From assembly GCF_904848625.1 (NCBI RefSeq), contig NZ_CAJHCP010000002.1, positions 558,001 to 622,000 of the forward strand: DNA of 64,000 bases. The letters are read 5' to 3'. The notes beneath the pieces were generated by a model. The model searched no databases. It worked only from the letters and a program-made list of their open reading frames with translations, and was not told the origin of the DNA. Positions 43,223 to 55,452 of this stretch are shown here, piece after piece; the stretch's first letter is position 1, and the number at the start of each line of letters is the position of its first letter. The position numbers and the translations under genes were made by a program. Origin of the DNA: Paraburkholderia metrosideri. GTDB taxonomy: Bacteria; Pseudomonadota; Gammaproteobacteria; Burkholderiales; Burkholderiaceae.

Positions 43223-44308
43223 TCAGGCGGGCAGGTTCGAAACGTCGCCTACGTCGTCGAGCGTGCTGCGATAGGCACGCGATTGCATTTCAGCGAGCCG
43301 GCTCAAGGTCCTCGACAGATCATGCGCGCCTTCCAGGCCGTTGAGCGCGGCCGCGATTGGCTGATCGGACGCAATGAACAGCGCGCGTTTGCGGTCGTAG
43401 AGGATATCGATCAACCAGATCAAACGTTGTAACGCATGCGGCTTCGTCAACCATTCAGCTCGAAGGTTATCGACGATCAACCCATGCCATTGCTCGGCGA
43501 GATCCAGATAGTCGAGGTGCGAACGGCTCGCCATGCACAGCGTATCGAAATCGGCCCACAGCATGGAGGAGCCTGCCGCTCGGGCGGTAAGCGGTCGTCC
43601 CGCCGCTGTTATCGTGACCGGCTCCACGCGCTGGTCACCTTCATGCAGCGCAAAAACCTGCAGCAGTGCGTCGTGGCTCGACGGATCGAGCGGCGAGAAA
43701 AAACGCGGTACCTGTGCCTGTTCGCCACCAAAGCGGTAATCGCGTGCACCATCGAAATGGATCACGGTGAAGCAGCGTTTGATCTGCGCGATGGTCGGCA
43801 GAAAACGTTCGTGAAACTCCGGGTCTGGCAGTAACGCGTCCGGCGCGTAGTTGGAAGTCAGCACGATGCGCGTGCGTTGACTGATCGCGGTATCGAGAAA
43901 CCGGCCCATCAGAAACGCATCGGCGATATCGTGCACGTGGAACTCGTCGAAGCACAGCAACTCGATACCGTCGAGCCACTGGCGCGACACCGACCCCAGG
44001 CGGCCGTCGCCGCGCGGCTCATTCACGAGCCGCTGGTTCATCTCGCGCAGGAATTCGTGAAAGTGCAAACGCCGTTTGCGACAGGTTGCCAATCCGAACG
44101 CGGTATCGACGACAAGACTTTTGCCACGCCCCGGCAGTCCGTGACAATACACCCCTTGGTATGCGAGCGAGGCGCGGGACCTGGCGTGATGACGGGCACC
44201 CTCGGCGCCCACCAGCGTGACGAGCGCGTTGATGGCCTCACGCTGGCGAGGGTCGGGCGTGATGCCTCGCGCGGCCAGCGTGCTGGTGATCTGAGCTTCG
44301 TCAAACAT
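43223..44308 (-). CDS. zapE: Cell-division ATPase ZapE (AFG1 family)
   Basis: A 361-residue P-loop ATPase of the AFG1/ZapE family. The Walker A motif is GLPGRGKS at 57-64, in the block YQGVYCHGLPGRGKS. Walker B is LLCFDEFHVHDIADA, a ZapE signature. The block RIVLTSNYAPDALLPDP follows, and there is a late HFDGARDYRFGG block. In E. coli ZapE binds FtsZ and helps division under low oxygen. The ATG at 44308 (MFDEAQI) is chosen; an in-frame extension to 44398 lacks family sequence. It stands alone on the minus strand. Confidence 0.9.
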   Translation of the reverse strand: MFDEAQITSTLAARGITPDPRQREAINALVTLVGAEGARHHARSRASLAYQGVYCHGLPGRGKSLVVDTAFGLATCRKRRLHFHEFLREMNQRLVNEPRGDGRLGSVSRQWLDGIELLCFDEFHVHDIADAFLMGRFLDTAISQRTRIVLTSNYAPDALLPDPEFHERFLPTIAQIKRCFTVIHFDGARDYRFGGEQAQVPRFFSPLDPSSHDALLQVFALHEGDQRVEPVTITAAGRPLTARAAGSSMLWADFDTLCMASRSHLDYLDLAEQWHGLIVDNLRAEWLTKPHALQRLIWLIDILYDRKRALFIASDQPIAAALNGLEGAHDLSRTLSRLAEMQSRAYRSTLDDVGDVSNLPA

Positions 44309-44419
44309 GAGCGGCGAAGCCTGTGCGCGACGCGATAGCGCAGCGACTGGAAGCGGTGACGTTGAGCATGACGTGATGACTGGCGGATATCGCGCCATTT
44401 TAACAGCGGGCTGACAGGC

Positions 44420-46742
<2,323 letters not shown>

Positions 46743-46750
<8 letters not shown>

Positions 46751-47567
46751 CGCGTGACAGGCTCATCGGCGCAAGAAAAGCGAACATCGCGGCCGAGCAG
46801 GCGTCCGGCGAGCTGAGGTGCGGGCAATGACCGATATTGTCGATCACGTGCAGTGTGCTGCCGGGCATCATCCGGTGCATGTACTCGCCGGCCGCGCGCG
46901 GCGCGATGATGTCGTCACTGCATTGCAGGATCAGCGTAGGCGTGGCGCTGCGCGCCAGTATCGCGCGATGGTCGGACAGAAAGGTCACGCGGGCGAATTG
47001 CCGGGCGATTTCCGGATCGGTGCGGCAAAAGCTGTTGGTGAGTTCGATGCCGAGTTCCGGTTGCTCCGGTGCACCCATGATGGCCGGCGCCATGTTGCTC
47101 GACCAGCCGAGGTAGTTACCTTCGAGCGTATGCAGCAGGTCGTCGATATCGTCGCGCGAGAAGCCGCCTATATAGTCGCCGTCGTTCACATAGCACGGCG
47201 ACGGGCCCACCATCACATGAGCCGCGAACAGGTGGGGCGCCTTGAGACTCGCGATCAGCCCGATCATTGCGCTAACCGAATGACCGACGAATACCACCGG
47301 CTCGCCGCCCACCTCGCGGATGATCTCGATCAGATCGTCGGCATAGCCTTCGAGCGAATTGTATTTCTGGGTGTCGTAGGCGGACAGGTCAGACGAACCG
47401 CTGCCGACATGATCGAATAGCACCGTCCGGTAGTCGTCGTGAAACGACGGTATCAGGTAACGCCACATGCTCTGGTCGCAGCCGAAGCCATGTGCCAGCA
47501 CCATCGTCCGTTTGCCGTTGCCGGAAACCCGCACGCTATTGCGCTGCGTGATACTCGTGATGCTCAT
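46743..47567 (-). CDS. RsbQ-like alpha/beta-hydrolase
   Basis: A 274-residue cytoplasmic serine hydrolase very like Bacillus RsbQ and the plant receptors D14/KAI2. The opening VRVSGNGKRTMVLAHGFGCDQSMW is the RsbQ signature. The triad is S97 (VGHSVSAM), D219 (LQCSDDIIAP) and H247 (NIGHCPHLSSPD), almost the same numbers as RsbQ (96, 219, 247). RsbQ makes a small hydrophobic signal for the PAS domain of the phosphatase RsbP. Here the partner gene, overlapping by 8 bases, is a PAS hybrid histidine kinase instead. That arrangement suggests a hydrolase that produces or senses the kinase ligand. Ligand unknown. Confidence 0.93.
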
Positions 47568-47641
47568 CGTTGGATCCTGAGTTCTGCGCCTACAGGAATG
47601 TTACAGCAGGCGCGAACATAACCGTGAACTCGAGCCGGTAC

Positions 47642-48544
47642 TCAACCGGTTTTAATCTCCGGTTGCGCCGCCTCAATGGGTTCATGCCCGAACCGTTCGT
47701 ATTGCGAGATCACCTGTGCGCCGAATAGCAGCAAGGTGGCCAGCCATTCGAGGCTGAGCAGGATGACAATGGCCATCGTCAACGATCCATACACGACGCT
47801 GACTTGCGACAAGGTGGCGAAGTACCACACCAGCACATGCCGGGTGATCTCCCACAACACGGCGGCGACGATGCCGCCAAACAGCGCCCGTTTGATCGTC
47901 GGGCGACCGACCGGCATCACCAGATAGACCGACGTCAACACGAAAATCTCGCCAGCCAGCCCCAGCAGATAGAGCACGACGCGCGACAGTCCTTCCAATG
48001 AAACATGCAGACCGAATAACTCAAGGCCTTGGGCGCCAATGGTTTCGAGCGCATTCGACACGCACGTGACGATCAGCAGACCGACGCCGAGAAAGAGAAT
48101 GTAGCAATACGGAAGCAGCGCCGACAGCACGAAGTGGCGTCGGCGAACCGCCACGCGATGCACGAAAATCAACGACATCGCATTCTCCAGCACGGTGAAG
48201 GCGAGCGAGCTGAAGAAGATCATGGTCAGCAGCAGCACCCAGCCGATTACCGCGCGATGATCGAGAAAATGAGTCAGTTCCTGCACCAGCGCGTTCGATT
48301 GTCCGGGCACGAGCCATCGCAGCAAATGCGCGAGCGCGGCGAGCAACACATGTTGCGGGACGACGCGAGACAACGCGATCACGATCAGAATCAACAGCGG
48401 CACGATAGACAGCAACGCGTAATAAGCGACCGCGCCGGCAAGCAGTAACCCCTGGTTGGCACGAAATGCCTTCAGCGTTTGCAGCAGAAACCGACCGGGA
48501 TGTTTCGCGACATATAACGCGTGCTGATCGAGGATGATTTGCAT
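47642..48544 (-). CDS. YihY/BrkB-family inner-membrane protein
   Basis: A 300-residue protein with six hydrophobic helices (from LLLAGAVAYYALLSIVPLLIL to VILLSLEWLATLLLFGAQV). It carries the YihY/BrkB marks AYYALLSIVPLL and VYGSLTMAIVILLSLEW. This family was once annotated as tRNA-processing ribonuclease BN by mistake; its real role is unknown. It stands alone on the minus strand. Downstream of its start the plus-strand exonuclease-ligase pair begins. Confidence 0.9.
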   Translation of the reverse strand: MQIILDQHALYVAKHPGRFLLQTLKAFRANQGLLLAGAVAYYALLSIVPLLILIVIALSRVVPQHVLLAALAHLLRWLVPGQSNALVQELTHFLDHRAVIGWVLLLTMIFFSSLAFTVLENAMSLIFVHRVAVRRRHFVLSALLPYCYILFLGVGLLIVTCVSNALETIGAQGLELFGLHVSLEGLSRVVLYLLGLAGEIFVLTSVYLVMPVGRPTIKRALFGGIVAAVLWEITRHVLVWYFATLSQVSVVYGSLTMAIVILLSLEWLATLLLFGAQVISQYERFGHEPIEAAQPEIKTG

Positions 48545-48792
48545 GGAGCCTCGCGGAGCGAGTCGGGACTTGCCGGATGGCAGCCGTATCGACGCGCCTG
48601 TCTGCTTTATACCGCAAGCACGAACGCGGCCACATACAGCCTGAAGGATTTTGGGCGCTTTTCCTGTGGCAGCCGTGGCGGGAATGCTGTTTGCTTCGAC
48701 TGGGCGTCAGCCTGGGGACGCTCGTGCGAACGTCCGTTCACTCCGGCTCAACCGTCGACAGGCGCCGTGCGGCCGACTTATGGAACTCGCCG

Positions 48793-49932
48793 ATGGACCC
48801 ATCGGAATACCCGTTGAACATCGAGCCGGACCAATCGGACCTCAGTGCGGACCTCGTCGTTGCGCGCGCCGAGGGGCTGTATTGCCCACCGGGCGACTTC
48901 TATATCGACCCATGGCGTCCGGTCGAGCGCGCCGTCATTACGCATGCTCATTCCGATCATGCACGGTTTGGGCATCAGCATTATCTTGCTTCGCAGGCAG
49001 GGGCGAACGTGCTGCTGTCGCGTCTGCCGGGCATAACGCTGCAAACGCTCGCATACGGCGAGCGGCTCGCGATCAATGACACGGTCGTCTCATTGCATCC
49101 CGCCGGGCACGTGCTGGGTTCGTCACAAATACGGATCGAACACCGGGGGCGCGTATGGGTGGCGTCGGGCGACTACAAACTCGATTCCGATCCGACTTGC
49201 GATCCGTTCGAACCCGTGCGCTGCGACACGTTTATCACCGAATCGACCTTCGGCCTGCCTATCTATCGATGGGACGCGCCGCAAGCCGTGTTCGACGGTA
49301 TCGATTCATGGTGGCGTCACAACGCATCCGAAGGACGCGCGTCCGTGCTGTTCTGCTATTCGTTCGGCAAGGCGCAGCGGGTTCTGGCGAGCGTCGACGC
49401 GGCGATTGGACCGATTTTTTGCCACGGCGCCGTGGAACCGCTGAATCGCGCGTATCGGGAGGCGGGCGTGCGCTTGCCGCCGGTCGGTCTGGTCAGTGAA
49501 ATCGCCGCGAAAGACAAGGCCGTCTTCAAACAGGCGCTGATCGTCGCGCCGCCCTCCGCGCAAGGCAGCGCGTGGCTCAAGCGCTTTGGCGACTATAGTG
49601 ACGCCTTTGCATCGGGCTGGATGCGCCTTCGCGGCGCGCGGCGCAGGCGCGGTGTCGACCGGGGCTTCGTTCTGTCGGATCACGCGGACTGGCCCAGTCT
49701 GCAAAACGCGATTCAGGCGACGAATGCGCAACGCGTCATTGTCACCCATGGCTCGGTCGAACCGATGGTGCGATGGCTACGCGAACAGGGGCTGCAGGCG
49801 GGCGCTTTTGAAACGCAATACGGGGATGACACGGTTGAAGCCGATGCAGCAGGGGCCGACGAAACACCCATCCCGGCTCACACGTCAACTAGCGCGACGA
49901 GCGCCGACAGCCCTATAGCGAATAACTCATGA
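48793..49932 (+). CDS. Ligase-associated metallo-beta-lactamase exonuclease
   Basis: A 379-residue nuclease of the metallo-beta-lactamase/beta-CASP-like group. The metal-binding HAHSDHA motif is at 51-57 (H51, H53, D55, H56). Later metal-ligand blocks are LHPAGHVLGSSQIRI, WVASGDYKLDSDPT and the closing FVLSDHADWPSL and VIVTHGSVEP. It is the type named ligase-associated DNA exonuclease because it lies before an ATP-dependent DNA ligase, as here with a 4-base overlap. The ATG at 48793 (MDPSEYPLNI) is chosen over long upstream frames with no likeness. The last 40 residues are Thr/Ala-rich and probably disordered. Confidence 0.9.
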   Translation: MDPSEYPLNIEPDQSDLSADLVVARAEGLYCPPGDFYIDPWRPVERAVITHAHSDHARFGHQHYLASQAGANVLLSRLPGITLQTLAYGERLAINDTVVSLHPAGHVLGSSQIRIEHRGRVWVASGDYKLDSDPTCDPFEPVRCDTFITESTFGLPIYRWDAPQAVFDGIDSWWRHNASEGRASVLFCYSFGKAQRVLASVDAAIGPIFCHGAVEPLNRAYREAGVRLPPVGLVSEIAAKDKAVFKQALIVAPPSAQGSAWLKRFGDYSDAFASGWMRLRGARRRRGVDRGFVLSDHADWPSLQNAIQATNAQRVIVTHGSVEPMVRWLREQGLQAGAFETQYGDDTVEADAAGADETPIPAHTSTSATSADSPIANNS

Positions 49933-51605
49933 AGCGCTTCGCCGCCCTTTACACCGCGCTCGACGCCACCACGTCCACCCACGACAAACTGGAAGCGCTC
50001 ACGAGTTACTTCGCGGTAGCCGAACCGGAAGACGCGGCGTGGGCGTCGTACTTCCTTGCGGGTGGCAAACCGCGTCAATCGGTGCCGACCCGCTTGCTGA
50101 GCGAAATCGCCTGTGAGCGGGCGGGTTTGCCACCGTGGCTATTCGAGGAGTCTTATCACGCGGTCGGCGATCTCGCGGAAACCATCGCCCATATCTTGCC
50201 GCCAGCGCAACGTAGTTCGGAGTTGGGCCTTACGCAATGGATCGAACAACGCGTGCTGACATTGCGTGGCGTCGCACCCGAAGAATTACGTACGCGTTTG
50301 CTCAGCTATTGGGACGAACTCGACTGGGGCGGCCGTTTCCTGCTGACAAAACTGATAGGCGGCGGCTTTCGGGTTGGCGTTGCGCGGCAACTCGTGGTGA
50401 GGGCGCTGGCGGAGGTGGCCGGCGTCGATCACAAGCGGATTGCGCAACGCATGGTGGGGTGGACCGATTCGCGACAGACGCCTAGTGCTGCGCGTTATTT
50501 GCGTTTGATTGCACCGGACCCTACCGCTGATGACACGCAAGCCGGCGCGCCAATCCATGACAGCGATATGGGCTTGCCGTATCCGTTCTTTCTTGCGCAT
50601 CCGTTGCAGGCGGATCCGGCGACGCTTGGCGATCCGGCGCACTGGCAGATCGAATGGAAGTGGGACGGCATTCGCGCGCAACTCGTCAAGCGAGGGGGAC
50701 GTGTATGGCTGTGGTCGCGCGGTGAAGATCTGATCACCGACCGTTTTCCCGAAGTGGCTGCGTTAGGCGAGGCATTGCCGGACGGCTACGTGATCGACGG
50801 AGAAATTCTCGCGTGGGAGCCTGGCGCGGCCACGCCGTTGCCGTTCGCGCGCTTGCAACCGCGCATTGCCCGTAAAACGCTGACGAAAAAAATTCTCGCC
50901 GATTCACCCGCCGCGCTACTCGCTTACGATCTGCTCGAAGCACGCGGTGACGATCTGCGGATGACGCCGCTCGCCGAACGCCGCGCGAAGCTGGATGAGT
51001 TGGCCGCCTCTCTCGACGGAACCTTGGCGCACGATCTGTTACGCGTGTCGCCATTGATTCACGCGTCCGATTGGCAGGCACTCGCGGCGCTGCGTGAAGA
51101 AAGCCGCACACGCGGGGTGGAAGGGCTGATGGTGAAGGAGCGCGAATCGATGTACGGGGTAGGCCGCACCAAAGCCTCGGGAACGTGGTGGAAATGGAAG
51201 ATCGATCCTTATGCGATAGACGCCGTGCTTGTTTACGCACAGCGCGGTCATGGCCGGCGCGCGAGTCTCTATACGGATTTCACCTTTGCCGTGTGGGACG
51301 AAGCGAATGGGTTGCGTACGCTCGTGCCGTTTGCGAAAGCTTATTCGGGATTGACTGACGAAGAGATGCGGCAGGTCGATGCGATCGTGCGAAAAACGAC
51401 GATCGAAAAGTTTGGTCCAGTGCGCAGTGTTACGCCTACCCTCGTGTTTGAAATCGGCTTCGAGGGGATTCAGTCAAGCCCGCGTCACAAGTCGGGCGTC
51501 GCGGTGCGTTTTCCGCGCATGCTGCGTTGGCGGACCGATAAACAGATTGACGATGCCGATACGCTCGCCATGTTAAAAGGCTTTATTGACGATCGTGCGG
51601 GATAA
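49929..51605 (+). CDS. ATP-dependent DNA ligase
   Basis: A 558-residue ATP-dependent ligase that seals nicks. The N-terminal helical domain (1-210, FAALYTALDATTSTHDKLEAL) precedes the catalytic core with K244 in EWKWDGIRAQL, the adenylated lysine. Further nucleotidyltransferase motifs are WSRGEDLITDRFPE (motif III region), VIDGEILAW (motif IIIa/IV region) and GLMVKERESMYGVGR (motif IV/V region). The C-terminal OB-fold includes WWKWKIDPYAIDAVLVYAQ. It is translation-coupled to the exonuclease (ATGA). In many bacteria this pair sits with an Lhr-type helicase and a phosphoesterase; neither follows here, where a terminator-like palindrome and a receiver gene come next. Confidence 0.93.
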   Translation: MKRFAALYTALDATTSTHDKLEALTSYFAVAEPEDAAWASYFLAGGKPRQSVPTRLLSEIACERAGLPPWLFEESYHAVGDLAETIAHILPPAQRSSELGLTQWIEQRVLTLRGVAPEELRTRLLSYWDELDWGGRFLLTKLIGGGFRVGVARQLVVRALAEVAGVDHKRIAQRMVGWTDSRQTPSAARYLRLIAPDPTADDTQAGAPIHDSDMGLPYPFFLAHPLQADPATLGDPAHWQIEWKWDGIRAQLVKRGGRVWLWSRGEDLITDRFPEVAALGEALPDGYVIDGEILAWEPGAATPLPFARLQPRIARKTLTKKILADSPAALLAYDLLEARGDDLRMTPLAERRAKLDELAASLDGTLAHDLLRVSPLIHASDWQALAALREESRTRGVEGLMVKERESMYGVGRTKASGTWWKWKIDPYAIDAVLVYAQRGHGRRASLYTDFTFAVWDEANGLRTLVPFAKAYSGLTDEEMRQVDAIVRKTTIEKFGPVRSVTPTLVFEIGFEGIQSSPRHKSGVAVRFPRMLRWRTDKQIDDADTLAMLKGFIDDRAG

Positions 51606-51708
51606 CCCGCTGAGCGCAAACCCCTAAAGCGTTGCTGGTTTTAACGCGCGATTCCTCGCTTATCCTTCAGTATGGTTCTCGCCGATGTTGGCGGCTTAAG
51701 TTAGCCGT

Positions 51709-51729
51709 AAAGGTTTGCAAACCTTTTTT
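51709..51729 (+). terminator. Probable terminator after the DNA ligase
   Basis: A perfect 18-base palindrome, AAAGGTTTG with CAAACCTTT (51709-51726), ends in a run of six T (51724-51729). Its A/T pairs make it a weaker stem than others in the window. Confidence 0.6.
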
Positions 51730-52078
51730 CGACTGACATCAATTAATGTGTATAGCCGAATAAATCAACACTAACGTCATGTGCCGGATGATGCACGGAG
51801 CATGGGCGACGTGCACGAGTGAAGTGCCTTTGATCATGGCTATGCACAAGCCATTCGCCAAAGGCGTCCGCCGGTCTACAGATCGATGCAACAGGATCTA
51901 CGTTTCACCGTGACTCACGACGGCGACGTCAAGCCGTTGCAGTGGCGCTTTGGCTGCATGGGCAATCGAGTTGAAGCATGCGTGTGGCAACTAGTGAATG
52001 TGGTCTATGCAGTAGGAGCGAATCTTGCGCGCGTGTTCCGAGGTGCCCGTCAGCGGCGTCAGTAAATCCAGGGAGAAG
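51730..52078. other. Leader region before the receiver gene
   Basis: About 350 bases with no convincing gene. A frame extends the receiver protein upstream to 52025 but looks noncoding. The promoter should be here. Confidence 0.35.
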
Positions 52079-52549
52079 ATGGTGACGTTCGACGACAAAG
52101 TAGACAGTGCCGACGCCAGTGACGACGTCGTGGTGTGGCGGCCCATCAAGTATGCGATGGTCTCGCATCGTCGCGTGCTGGTGGTGGACGACTATCGTGA
52201 GGCCGCGGAAGCATTACAGATGCTGCTGACAGCCGACGGCTTCGAGTGCCGGGCACTCGAAGATCCACTGGCCGTGTGTGAACTCGCTTGCGAATGGCAG
52301 CCGTTTGCGGTGGTGCTGGACATCAAGATGCCAGGACTCGACGGGCTGGAACTCGCGCGCCGTTTGCGCGCTCATCCGGCGACATCGCACATGCTGCTGG
52401 TCGCGTGCACCGCATTTGCTTCGCGCGATGATCGGGTGCGGGCGAAAGCCGCGGGTTTTGACGCCCACTGCGCGAAGCCATTGACGCCCGAGCGTCTGTT
52501 GCGCGTGCTCGAATCGGCAGCCGCGGTTCATGTGGCCGGTCCACCTTGA
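52079..52549 (+). CDS. Single-domain response regulator
   Basis: A 156-residue protein with a 28-residue N-terminal tail then one receiver domain. The acidic pocket is D37-D38 (VLVVDDYREAA), the acceptor is D81 (VVLDIKMPGLDGLE), and the conserved Lys is in CAKPLTPERLL. There is no DNA-binding output. GGGAGA precedes the ATG at 52079. It could work with a kinase elsewhere; the hybrid kinase at 44.4-46.8 kb is one candidate because its own receiver is similar in style. Stand-alone receivers often act in phosphorelays or chemotaxis. Confidence 0.85.
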   Translation: MVTFDDKVDSADASDDVVVWRPIKYAMVSHRRVLVVDDYREAAEALQMLLTADGFECRALEDPLAVCELACEWQPFAVVLDIKMPGLDGLELARRLRAHPATSHMLLVACTAFASRDDRVRAKAAGFDAHCAKPLTPERLLRVLESAAAVHVAGPP

Positions 52550-53044
52550 AGCCGCTAGTCATCTGAAATGCCTGATGTTTATATCAGCGCTAGCTGTCGC
52601 GGTAAGCGTTCTAGTTTCGGGTTCATGGTTTTCTGGCGAAATACCTGGCGTGTGTGGCAATCGGCGCGGGTTACTTCTGCCAACTGTCTGTTGAAAGTCC
52701 ATCGTTTCAATTTTCGTTCGCAGCGTATTCAGCGGTTGCATGGCGATATCACGTACTCGTCGTTAGCCATCTGGATTTAACATTTTGACGTCACGGGCGA
52801 TTCGAACGGCGTTTGATTAATTAGGCATATTGACAATATTTTTGGCTTTCACTAATCGAACATTTAATCCCCCACTCGTCTTCGACTAACGCAGTTTCCA
52901 CGCCTCCACGGGAAGCTCCGTTTTCTCTCCGCCACACATGGGCTGACACCCATCCTCCGCGCGTCAGGTCTAGAATTTGCTATCTCACCTCGCTGGCTGT
53001 TCTAAACATGCGCGCGAGCGCTTCTTGCATCCACAGGAATCTCT
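52550..53044. other. AT-rich intergenic region before glgX
   Basis: Nearly 500 bases with a visibly AT-rich core. A 70-codon frame (52568-52780) has no ribosome site and an odd composition, and I treat it as noncoding. A candidate promoter is listed separately. No RNA gene identified. Confidence 0.4.
52830..52858 (+). promoter_or_regulatory. Candidate sigma-70 promoter upstream of glgX
   Basis: A consensus TTGACA at 52830-52835 is followed after 17 bases by TAATCG at 52853-52858, a weak -10. It would give glgX a leader of about 180 bases. Confidence 0.4.
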
Positions 53045-55261
53045 ATGCCATCCCAGACCAACTACTCGACACGCATCGCGGAAGGCACGCCTTTTCCACT
53101 CGGTGCAACATGGAACGGAAACGGGGTGAACTTCGCGCTGTTTTCGGCGAACGCCACCAAGGTCGAACTGTGTCTGTTTGATGAATCCGGTCAGAAAGAA
53201 CTCGAACGCATCGAGTTGCCCGAATATACCGACGAGGTCTGGCACGTGTTCGTGCCCAACCTCAAGCCCGGCGCGGTATACGGCTATCGCGTGCATGGCC
53301 CGTACGAGCCGGAAAACGGACATCGTTTTAATCCGAACAAACTGCTGCTCGATCCCTACGCGAAGGCGCACATCGGCGAACTGAAATGGGCGCCGGAAAT
53401 ATTCGGCTACACGCTCGACTCGGAAGAGGGCGACCTGTCATTCGACGAGCGCGATAGCGCGCCCTTTGTGCCCAAATGCAAGGTCGTCGATGCCAATTTC
53501 TCCTGGACTCACCCCGAACGCAATGCGTTGCCGTGGGATCGTGTGATCTTTTACGAAACCCATGTGCGCGGGTTTACGAAACGGCATCCCGGCGTGCCTG
53601 AGAATTTGCGCGGTACCTTCGCCGGACTTGGGCAACAGGTCGTTCTCGACTACATCAAGAACCTCGGCGTGACCTCAGTCGAATTGATGCCGGTCCAGAC
53701 CTTCGTCAACGACAGTTATCTGCTCGATAAAGGCCTCACCAACTACTGGGGTTACAACACGATTGGTTTCTTCGCGGCGGACCCGCGCTTCTTCGCTTCG
53801 TCGACGGACTCCGTGGCCGAATTCAAGGAAATGGTGGACCGTTTCCATCAGGCCGATCTCGAAGTCATTCTCGACGTGGTCTACAACCACACGGCCGAAG
53901 GCAACGAACGTGGCCCCACGATCTCGTTCAAAGGGATCGACAACGCGTCTTACTATCGCCTGATGCCCGATGAAAAGCGCTACTACATCAACGACACCGG
54001 TACCGGCAACACGCTGAATCTGTCGCATCCGCGCGTGCTGCAAATGGTGACCGACAGCCTGCGCTACTGGGTGACGGAAATGAAGGTCGACGGCTTTCGT
54101 TTCGATCTCGCGACGATTCTGGGCCGCGAAACGCATGGCTTCGACGAAGGCGGCGGTTTTCTCGACAGTTGCCGCCAGGACCCGGTGCTCTCCAGCGTGC
54201 GGCTGATTGCCGAACCGTGGGACTGCGGCCCGGGCGGTTATCAGGTGGGCGGTTTTCCGCCGGGCTGGGCCGAATGGAATGACCGCTTCCGCGACACCGT
54301 GCGCGAATACTGGAAGGGCGACGAAGGCAAGGTCGCCGACTTTGCCACCCGGCTGACCGGTTCGGGCGACAAGTTCAATCATCGCGGACGGCGCCCGTGG
54401 GCCAGCGTGAATTTCATCGCTGCGCACGACGGCTTCACGCTGAACGATCTCGTGTCATACAACGACAAGCACAACGACGCCAACGGAGAAGACAACAAGG
54501 ACGGCCACTCCGACAACAAGTCGTGGAACATGGGCGCCGAAGGTCCGACCGACGACGCGGATATCCGTCAGCAACGCGAGCGCCAGAAACGCAATCTTCT
54601 GGCCACGCTGCTGCTGTCACAAGGCACGCCGATGCTTCTCGCGGGCGACGAATTCGGCCGTACGCAGAAAGGCAATAACAACGCGTATTGCCAGGACAAC
54701 GAGATTAGCTGGGTCGATTGGGAAGGCGTCGACGACGATGGCCGTGCGCTCACCGAGTTCGTCAGGAATCTGGCTACATTGCGCAGCCGTTTGCCGGTGT
54801 TGCGTCGCAGCCGCTTTCTCACCGGCGAATATAACGAGGCACTCGATGTAACGGATGCGCGCTGGCTTTCACCTGACGGCACCGATCTCTCGCAGGAACA
54901 ATGGGACGATCCGTCGATGCGCTGCTTTGGCCTCGTGATCGACGGACGCGCGCAGGCCAGCGGAATTCGCCGCGTCGCGTCCGATGCCACGTTGTTGCTG
55001 GTGTTCAACGCGCATCACGATGTTGTCAATTTCACGCTGCCGGATATACCGGAGGGTGACAAGTGGACGTGCCTGCTCGACACCAATATGCCCGTGCGCG
55101 CCGAGTTGCCGCAATTCAGCGCGGGCGACGCGTATCAGGTGACGGGCCGTTCGCTGTTGCTGTTCGCGCTCGAAGCGCCGAGCCGCGCGACGCAGCGTGT
55201 GTTCGATCGACTGGAAGAGCAACTGACCACTGACGACAGCGAGCCGGCCGCCGCTTCCTGA
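53045..55261 (+). CDS. glgX: Glycogen debranching enzyme GlgX
   Basis: This 738-residue GH13 enzyme cuts alpha-1,6 branches from glycogen limit dextrins. An N-terminal beta domain (GTPFPLGATWNGNGVNFALF) precedes the catalytic barrel. The barrel carries GVTSVELMPVQTF, VILDVVYNHTAEGN, the nucleophile D354 in GFRFDLA, the acid/base E390 in RLIAEPWD, and NFIAAHDGFTLNDLVSYN. The C-terminal domain ends with an acidic/Ala tail. The start at 53045 (after ACAGGAATCTCT) matches the family start. Full-length. GlgA, its partner in glycogen turnover, lies about 28 kb upstream. No other glycogen gene is adjacent. Confidence 0.96.
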   Translation: MPSQTNYSTRIAEGTPFPLGATWNGNGVNFALFSANATKVELCLFDESGQKELERIELPEYTDEVWHVFVPNLKPGAVYGYRVHGPYEPENGHRFNPNKLLLDPYAKAHIGELKWAPEIFGYTLDSEEGDLSFDERDSAPFVPKCKVVDANFSWTHPERNALPWDRVIFYETHVRGFTKRHPGVPENLRGTFAGLGQQVVLDYIKNLGVTSVELMPVQTFVNDSYLLDKGLTNYWGYNTIGFFAADPRFFASSTDSVAEFKEMVDRFHQADLEVILDVVYNHTAEGNERGPTISFKGIDNASYYRLMPDEKRYYINDTGTGNTLNLSHPRVLQMVTDSLRYWVTEMKVDGFRFDLATILGRETHGFDEGGGFLDSCRQDPVLSSVRLIAEPWDCGPGGYQVGGFPPGWAEWNDRFRDTVREYWKGDEGKVADFATRLTGSGDKFNHRGRRPWASVNFIAAHDGFTLNDLVSYNDKHNDANGEDNKDGHSDNKSWNMGAEGPTDDADIRQQRERQKRNLLATLLLSQGTPMLLAGDEFGRTQKGNNNAYCQDNEISWVDWEGVDDDGRALTEFVRNLATLRSRLPVLRRSRFLTGEYNEALDVTDARWLSPDGTDLSQEQWDDPSMRCFGLVIDGRAQASGIRRVASDATLLLVFNAHHDVVNFTLPDIPEGDKWTCLLDTNMPVRAELPQFSAGDAYQVTGRSLLLFALEAPSRATQRVFDRLEEQLTTDDSEPAAAS

Positions 55262-55452
55262 CGACCGCGGGCCAGAAATGGCATACGCGCGCAGGTGGCC
55301 ACGTAGCGTCCAGCACGCGGTTCACCAGCGCGCCGATTTCCCCAGGTACAGGGCTTGCTCGATTGCCAATGACTGCGCGCCGCTTGCCAAGGCAACGTGG
55401 CGCGGAGCATGGCCAATTTCGGTCTTTGCCACGTCTTAACCAGGGTGATCAA

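Noticed and set aside
52568..52780. 70-codon frame in the AT-rich gap before glgX
   Set aside because: No ribosome site and no family likeness; likely noncoding promoter region.
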